From assembly GCA_036556425.1 (NCBI GenBank), contig DATBJJ010000048.1:1-64000 (forward strand): a stretch of 64,000 nt of DNA, written 5' to 3'. Made by a program: the position numbers and the translations under genes. This document shows, one piece after another, positions 59,452-64,000 of the stretch; positions within the stretch are counted from its first letter, which is position 1; every line of letters begins with the position of its first letter. The notes under the pieces are model-generated. The model saw only the letters and a program-made list of their open reading frames with translations, did no database searches and had not been told where the DNA came from. This DNA is from DATBJJ01 sp036556425. GTDB lineage: Bacteria; Acidobacteriota; Vicinamibacteria; Vicinamibacterales; 2-12-FULL-66-21.

Positions 59452-59553
59452 GAACCCGTGAACCCATGAACCCGTGAACCTTTGAACCCGTGAACCTTTG
59501 AACCCGTGAACCTTTGAACCCGTGAACCTTTGAACCCGTGAACCTTTGAACCC
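59452..59553 (-). repeat. Inverted octamer array GTGAACCC, right flank of dinB-like gene
   Basis: Twelve 8-bp units from 59458 to 59553, the reverse complement of the left array word, with a 16-bp higher order (GTGAACCT TTGAACCC). It ends one base before the kinase stop codon at 59555. Confidence 0.95.
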
Positions 59554-59554
59554 G

Positions 59555-60913
59555 CTAAAGCGGCAGCCTGAGTACCGCGCGGCAGCCGCGGGCCTCGACG
59601 CGGTTCTCGAGCGCGAGCGTGCCGCCGTGCGCTTCGGCGATCTGGCGGCTCAGCGCGAGGCCGATGCCCGATCCCGTCGGCTTCGTCGTGAAGAACGGCA
59701 CGAAGAGGTTCGCCGTGTCCGGCAGTCCGGCGCCCTCGTCCTCGATCGTGATCTGCAGCGCGCCGTCGTCCTTGCGCCAATCGATCCACACGCCGCCGCT
59801 CGTCTCGAGCGACGCGTCGACGGCGTTGCGGACGACGTTGATCAGGAGCTGCTCGAGTTGATCCGGATCCGCCGAGAGCGACACGTCGTCGGTCGCGCGA
59901 ACCTTGACGGGGAGCCTGTTCTCCAATTCGGCGATGCGGTGCGCGATGGCCGCGATCTGGATCGGCCGCTGCTTCGGCTGCGGCAGGCGCGCGAGCTGCG
60001 CGTAGGAGCTCAGGAATCGCCCGAGCGATCCGGATCGCGTTTCGATCAGCGTCAGCCCTTCCTGGATTTCGTCCGCGCGCGGAATGTCCGTCGCGCGCGA
60101 CAGCATGCGCTTGATGCTGTGCGCGATCGATTTGATCGGCGTCAGCGAGTTGTTGATCTCGTGCGAGAGCACGCGGACGATGCGCTGCCAGGCTTGCTGC
60201 TCTTGCTCGCGCAGCGAGCGCGTGAGGTCCGCGAAGACGAGCAGTTGATGCGGTTTCCCGTCGCGGCGGAACGTGGATCGCCGCAGCTCGAGGCGCCCGC
60301 TCTCCGGCCCGAACGGCCGATCGAGGAGCCTTGGCGTTTGCCCTTCGAGCATTTTGTCGAGGCGAAGATCTCGCGCGTGCTTGCCGAGCAGGTCGGCCGC
60401 CGGCTTTCCGATGAGGCGCTCGGCGGCGCGGTTGGCGAGCACGAGATTCTCGTCCATGTCGAACGCGAAGACGCCGACGTCGATGGCGCCCATCACGCTC
60501 TGCAGGAGCGCGGTCGATTCGACGGCTTCCGTGCGCTGGCGCTGAAGCGTGTCGCCGAGCGCGTTGATCTCGGTCATCACGAGATCGATCGCGCTGCCCG
60601 TCCCCGCGCTCGCCCCGCGGATCGAATAGTCTCCTTCGCGCAGCGCGCCGAGCAGGTTGGCCTGCAAATAGAGCGCGCCGGTGACCATTTGATAGGCCGC
60701 CGCGGCGCAGCCGAGCCATACGACGAGGATGACCGCGGCGACCGTCCATCGAACCTCGAAGCTGTACTCCTGGCCCCACGTCAGATAGACCAGCAGGAGC
60801 ACCGCCGGTACGCCGGCGAGCAGCACGAGCGCGAGGATCAGATGCTCGAGGCTCCGGAATGGGTGCCGCACCCGGGTGGGCTGCGCGTGCCGAGGCCTGT
60901 TCGCGGAGACCAT
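59555..60913 (-). CDS. NtrY-like sensor histidine kinase
   Basis: A 452-aa membrane kinase. Two N-terminal helices (about 27-47, 57-80), HAMP-like segment, PAS domain (about 130-215), then HisKA with VLSHEINNSLTPIKS (the phospho-acceptor His) and HATPase with N box NVVRNAVDA, G1 EDEGAGLPD and GSGIGLALS. NtrY-type H-box (HEINNSLTPI). Divergent from a REC-PP2C gene 40 bp away, its likely partner. Confidence 0.92.
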   Translation of the reverse strand: MVSANRPRHAQPTRVRHPFRSLEHLILALVLLAGVPAVLLLVYLTWGQEYSFEVRWTVAAVILVVWLGCAAAAYQMVTGALYLQANLLGALREGDYSIRGASAGTGSAIDLVMTEINALGDTLQRQRTEAVESTALLQSVMGAIDVGVFAFDMDENLVLANRAAERLIGKPAADLLGKHARDLRLDKMLEGQTPRLLDRPFGPESGRLELRRSTFRRDGKPHQLLVFADLTRSLREQEQQAWQRIVRVLSHEINNSLTPIKSIAHSIKRMLSRATDIPRADEIQEGLTLIETRSGSLGRFLSSYAQLARLPQPKQRPIQIAAIAHRIAELENRLPVKVRATDDVSLSADPDQLEQLLINVVRNAVDASLETSGGVWIDWRKDDGALQITIEDEGAGLPDTANLFVPFFTTKPTGSGIGLALSRQIAEAHGGTLALENRVEARGCRAVLRLPL

Positions 60914-60953
60914 ATTGCCTGTATTCTGACTGAACCTTGATCGGTCGTGAACC

Positions 60954-62096
60954 GTGAATCTTGACGCTCAGAACGCAAAAGGCCGCGTCCTCGTCGCCGA
61001 CGATCAGCCGGACGTCCTCGAGGCGCTGCGCTGGCTCCTGACCGGCGAAGGCTACGACCCCGAGTTCGTGAGCACGCCGGAGGGCGTGCTGGAGAAGCTG
61101 CGCGAGGACAGCTTCGACTTGCTGCTGATGGACTTGAACTACTCGCGCGACACGACGTCGGGCCGAGAGGGGCTCGAGCTGATTGTCCGCGTCCGCGCGC
61201 AGGATGGCGGGCTTCCGATCGTCGTCATGACGGGATGGGGCAGCATCGATACCGCCGTCGAGGCGATGCGCCGCGGCGCCAAGAGCTTCGTGCAGAAGCC
61301 GTGGGAGGACGTCACGCTCCTGGAGATCGTGCACCGGGAGATCGAGGACGCTCGGGCCGTACGCCGGCGTGATCATCAGCAGCAGCGCGAAGTCGAGGAA
61401 GCGAGCCTCATCCAGCGAGGACTGCTGCCGACCTCGGTGCCGCAGGTCGGCGGCGTGCAGTTAGCGGTCGCATGGCAGCCGATCTACGGCGTCGGCGGCG
61501 ACTGTTTCGACACGCTCGCGTTCGGCCAGTCGCTCGGCATCTCGATTGCGGACATCGCCGGCAAAGGACTGCCGGCGGCGCTGCTGATGTCGAATCTGCA
61601 GGCCGCGGTGCGCGCGTTCGCGCAGGATGCCGTGTCGCCCGCAACGATCTGCCGCAGCGTGAACCAGCTGCTCTGCAGGAACATGGCGCCCGGGCGCTTC
61701 GCGACGTTCTGCTACGCCGGAATCGACGTCGCGCGATCGCGTCTCACGTATTCGAACGCGGGCCACAACCCGCCGCTGCTCGTGCGCACCGATGGCTCGA
61801 TCGACAAGCTCTCGGCCGGCGGCATGGTGCTCGGCGTCTTCTCCGAGATCGTCTACGAAGAAGCCGAGCTCGCGCTGGCGTCGCGCGACCGGTTGATCTT
61901 CTACACCGACGGCATCACGGAAGCCCGCAACCCGTCGGGCGACGAGTACGGCGACGAGCGGCTCGCGCTGGCGGCGCGCGCCGCGCGTGCGCTGAGCCCA
62001 GGCGACCTCAAGGATGCGCTGCTCGAAGACGTCACGCGCTTCAACGGCGGCACGTTCGAGGACGACGCGACCTTGATCGTCGTCGGAATGCCGTAG
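60954..62096 (+). CDS. Response regulator with PP2C/SpoIIE-type phosphatase
   Basis: A 380-aa protein starting at GTG 60954. Receiver domain (about 11-130) with VADDQPDVLE and the acceptor in LLMDLNYS, a coiled-coil linker (HHQQQREVEEASLIQRGLLP), then a PP2C-SpoIIE domain (about 175-380) with GGDCFD, SIADIAGKG, SNAGHNPP and FEDDATLI metal Asp. RsbU-like; it would dephosphorylate an anti-anti-sigma protein. Confidence 0.92.
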   Translation: MNLDAQNAKGRVLVADDQPDVLEALRWLLTGEGYDPEFVSTPEGVLEKLREDSFDLLLMDLNYSRDTTSGREGLELIVRVRAQDGGLPIVVMTGWGSIDTAVEAMRRGAKSFVQKPWEDVTLLEIVHREIEDARAVRRRDHQQQREVEEASLIQRGLLPTSVPQVGGVQLAVAWQPIYGVGGDCFDTLAFGQSLGISIADIAGKGLPAALLMSNLQAAVRAFAQDAVSPATICRSVNQLLCRNMAPGRFATFCYAGIDVARSRLTYSNAGHNPPLLVRTDGSIDKLSAGGMVLGVFSEIVYEEAELALASRDRLIFYTDGITEARNPSGDEYGDERLALAARAARALSPGDLKDALLEDVTRFNGGTFEDDATLIVVGMP

Positions 62097-62112
62097 AACC
62101 GCCCCCTCGGCT

Positions 62113-62928
62113 GTGATGGCCCGCGTGATCGGGTTGATCCTCGGCGTGTTGACGATCGGCGTGCTGCTCTTGTGGTTCGGGCAGCGGCGATTGATCTATT
62201 TCCCCTTCGGCGACGTTCCGTCTCCGGCCGAGGCCGGCCTCGCGCGCGCGGAACCGGTCGCGTTCCAGACGGGGGACGGGCTGCGGCTGGCCGGGTGGTT
62301 CGTGCCCGCGATCGAGCCGGCGACCGGCGACACGATGATCGTGTTCAACGGGAACGCCGGGAACCGCGCGTACCGCGCGGACATCGCCGCCCGCATGTCC
62401 GAGCTCGGCGTCGCCGTGCTGCTCTTCGACTATCGCGGCTACGGCGGCAATCCCGGCGCGCCGACCGAGGAGGGGCTCGCGCGTGACGCGCGCGCCGCCC
62501 TTGCGTTCGTGGAGTCTCGCCCGGACGTGGATCGGCGACGCATCGTGTTCTTCGGCGAATCGCTGGGCGCCGCGGTGGCGGTGGGACTCGCGGTGGAGCG
62601 GCGGCCGCGCGCGCTGATTCTCCGATCGCCGTTCACGTCGCTCGCCGACACCGCGCGGCATCACTATCCGCTCCTGCCCGTCGGCTGGCTCTTGCGCGAC
62701 AGGTTTCCGTCGCGCGATCGGATCGCGAAAGCCGCGGTGCCGCTCCTCGTCATCACGGCCGCGCGCGACAGCGTCGTCCCCAGCGAGCAGAGCCGGCGGC
62801 TGTTCGACGCGGCGCCCGAGCCGAAGCGCCTGCTCGTCATCGACGGCGTCGATCACAACGACGCCGCCCTGGCCGCGGGCCCGCAGGTGGTCGCCGCGGT
62901 CGGAGAGTTCCTGCGGAGTGCTGGCTAA
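62113..62928 (+). CDS. Alpha/beta hydrolase (YhfR/BEM46-like)
   Basis: A 271-aa protein with an N-terminal membrane anchor (about 4-23, VIGLILGVLTIGVLLLWFG) and a hydrolase domain. Nucleophile Ser in GESLGAAVA, Asp in ARDSVVP and His in GVDHND are visible; GNAGNR is the oxyanion strand typical of the BEM46-like group. GTG 62113 start, 16 bp after the phosphatase. Substrate unknown. Confidence 0.85.
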   Translation: MMARVIGLILGVLTIGVLLLWFGQRRLIYFPFGDVPSPAEAGLARAEPVAFQTGDGLRLAGWFVPAIEPATGDTMIVFNGNAGNRAYRADIAARMSELGVAVLLFDYRGYGGNPGAPTEEGLARDARAALAFVESRPDVDRRRIVFFGESLGAAVAVGLAVERRPRALILRSPFTSLADTARHHYPLLPVGWLLRDRFPSRDRIAKAAVPLLVITAARDSVVPSEQSRRLFDAAPEPKRLLVIDGVDHNDAALAAGPQVVAAVGEFLRSAG

Positions 62929-62940
62929 TATGTTAACATA
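62929..62940 (+). promoter_or_regulatory. Palindromic operator of the VapBC pair
   Basis: TATGTTAACATA is a perfect 12-bp palindrome 5 bp before the antitoxin ATG. Ribbon-helix-helix antitoxins bind such sites for autorepression. Confidence 0.5.
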
Positions 62941-62945
62941 AGCAT

Positions 62946-63209
62946 ATGAAGCGGACGACCATCTACCTGGAGCCGGAGCTCGAAGTGCTGCTGAAGCTCG
63001 AGGTGCAGCGCCGCAAGAAGCCGATGGCGGAGATCGTGCGCGAGGCGGTGTACGCGTACGTCACCCGCGCGCCGCGCAGCGCGCCGCCGGGCGCGGGCGC
63101 GTTCGCGAGCGGCCGATCCGAGACCGCGGAGAGGGCGGAGTCGGTCCTCGCCGAGACCGGCTTCGGAGCCGCGCGGCCCGCGAAAGCCGCCCCGCGAAAG
63201 AAGAAGTGA
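62946..63209 (+). CDS. vapB: Ribbon-helix-helix antitoxin
   Basis: An 87-aa RHH protein: MKRTTIYLEPELEVLLKL is the DNA-binding strand and first helix. A Pro/Ala linker and basic tail (PAKAAPRKKK) follow. It would neutralise the PIN protein encoded next and repress the operon. GTGA overlap with the toxin gene. Confidence 0.85.
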   Translation: MKRTTIYLEPELEVLLKLEVQRRKKPMAEIVREAVYAYVTRAPRSAPPGAGAFASGRSETAERAESVLAETGFGAARPAKAAPRKKK

Positions 63210-63613
63210 GCGTCCTGCTCGACACGGGCATCGTCTACGCGTACTACGATCGCAGCGACGCGTGGCACAGGCGAGCGCGCGCGTTCATCGAGAGCGAGCA
63301 GCGCGGGTTGATTCTGCCCGCGTGCGTCATCCCGGAGATCGATCACCTGCTCGGCCACCGCCTCGGCGCGCGGAGCCGATTGACCTTCTACGCCGGCATC
63401 GTCGACGGCGCCTACCTGGTCGCGGATCTCCCTCGCGACGCGTACGCGCGCGTCGCCGACCTCAGTCGTCAGTTCTCCGATTTGGAGTTGGGATTCGTGG
63501 ACGCGGCGATCGTCGCGGTCGCGGAAACGCTCGGGCTGTCGCGCGTGGCGACGGCCGATCGCCGCCACTTCGTGCCGCTCGCCGAAGCGCTCGGGCTCGA
63601 GATCGTGCCCTAG
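63206..63613 (+). CDS. vapC: PIN-domain toxin (VapC-like)
   Basis: A 135-aa PIN nuclease, probably an RNase. Acidic site residues are Asp in LLDTG, Glu in PEIDH, Asp in FVDAAIVA and Asp in TADRRHF. GTG 63206 overlaps the antitoxin stop. Confidence 0.9.
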   Translation: MSVLLDTGIVYAYYDRSDAWHRRARAFIESEQRGLILPACVIPEIDHLLGHRLGARSRLTFYAGIVDGAYLVADLPRDAYARVADLSRQFSDLELGFVDAAIVAVAETLGLSRVATADRRHFVPLAEALGLEIVP

Positions 63614-64000
63614 TTAGAGAAGCCGCGCCGCCTCGCGCGCGTAGTAGGTGATGATGATGTCGGCGCCGGCGCGGCGGATGGCCGTCAGCGTCTCCATCAT
63701 CGCGCGCGACTCGTCGATCCAGCCATTGCGCGCGGCCGCCTTGATCATCGCGTACTCGCCGCTGACCTGATACGCCGCGGTCGGCAGTCCGAGCTCCGTC
63801 TTCACGCGCGCGATCACGTCGAGATAGGGAAGCGCGGGCTTCACCATCACGATGTCGGCCCCTTCCTCGACGTCGAGCCGCACTTCACGCAGCGCTTCGT
63901 CGACGTTCGCCGGATCCATCTGGTGCGATCGACGATCGCCGAACGCGGGCGCGGAATCCGCCGCCTCGCGAAACGGTCCGTAGAACGCCGAGCAGTACTT
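63614..64000 (-). CDS. hemB: Porphobilinogen synthase, C-terminal part
   Basis: About 128 C-terminal residues of ALA dehydratase; the gene continues beyond the window edge. The Schiff-base Lys is in VMVKPALPYLD, with DRRSHQMDP and AYQVSGEYAM. It joins two aminolevulinates to porphobilinogen, downstream of HemL. Convergent with vapC, with no gap. Confidence 0.95.
   Translation of the reverse strand, partial: KYCSAFYGPFREAADSAPAFGDRRSHQMDPANVDEALREVRLDVEEGADIVMVKPALPYLDVIARVKTELGLPTAAYQVSGEYAMIKAAARNGWIDESRAMMETLTAIRRAGADIIITYYAREAARLL

Overview
The window is a GC-rich, gene-dense bacterial chromosome segment. A Gram-negative cell is implied by a TolC-type outer-membrane channel, a Pal/OmpA lipoprotein, RseP and a PBP4-type lipoprotein. 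The mix of an Acidobacteria-type VWFA protein, a small bacterial-microcompartment locus with three vertex proteins, a gliding-type ABC operon and many secreted S9/DinB/DUF1028 proteins fits Acidobacteriota, perhaps Vicinamibacteria. That placement is inferred from gene content and was not computed. I recognised no rRNA, tRNA, phage or CRISPR array.

Layout. 1-4.9 kb: a 7-bp repeat array, an M20 peptidase, an acyltransferase, a hydrolase, a TPR protein and a small YHS-like protein. 4.9-8.0 kb: a compact microcompartment operon (class II aldolase with a targeting-like C-terminal helix, one BMC-H, three BMC-P, a 72-residue Cys-rich protein with an encapsulation-peptide-like N-terminus, and a D-2-hydroxyacid dehydrogenase). 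8-13 kb: nth, a cyclophilin, a DUF72 protein, an ArsC/Spx-like gene with an in-frame UGA that looks like selenocysteine, queE-queC and an AlaX-like editing protein. 13-19.5 kb, reverse: a Gld-type ABC transporter operon ending in PBP4. 19.6-27.3 kb: an SmtB-type regulator with a ZntA pump, a REC-PilZ protein, a LysW-like carrier coupled to larE, a membrane glycosyltransferase and a methyltransferase.

27.4-46 kb: pal, pyrKDF (reverse), a membrane phosphodiesterase, a PhyH protein, pyrRBC behind a PyrR-type RNA leader, two glycosyltransferases, a TolC channel, an S9 peptidase coupled to pyrE, and truA carrying an in-frame 45-bp palindromic insertion. With pyrK, D, F, R, B, C and E present, most of de novo UMP synthesis is here; carAB is not. 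45.3-49.5 kb: uppS-cdsA-dxr-rseP, a conserved envelope/isoprenoid operon. 49.5-64 kb: a membrane TIR protein with a secreted partner, DUF1028, VWFA, MATE, ispG, a TrbI-like protein, hemL, a DinB protein enclosed by inverted repeat arrays, an NtrY-like kinase beside a REC-PP2C protein, a hydrolase, a VapBC pair and the 3' part of hemB.

A recurring oddity is many short tandem arrays with 7- or 8-bp units, each neighbourhood with its own word. Some have entered coding ends (the ArsR-type tail, the truA start, the hemL end). The most interesting items are the probable selenoprotein with a well-placed SECIS-like hairpin, the minimal microcompartment operon with its small Cys-rich cargo candidate, the LysW-LarE pair and the TIR two-gene unit.
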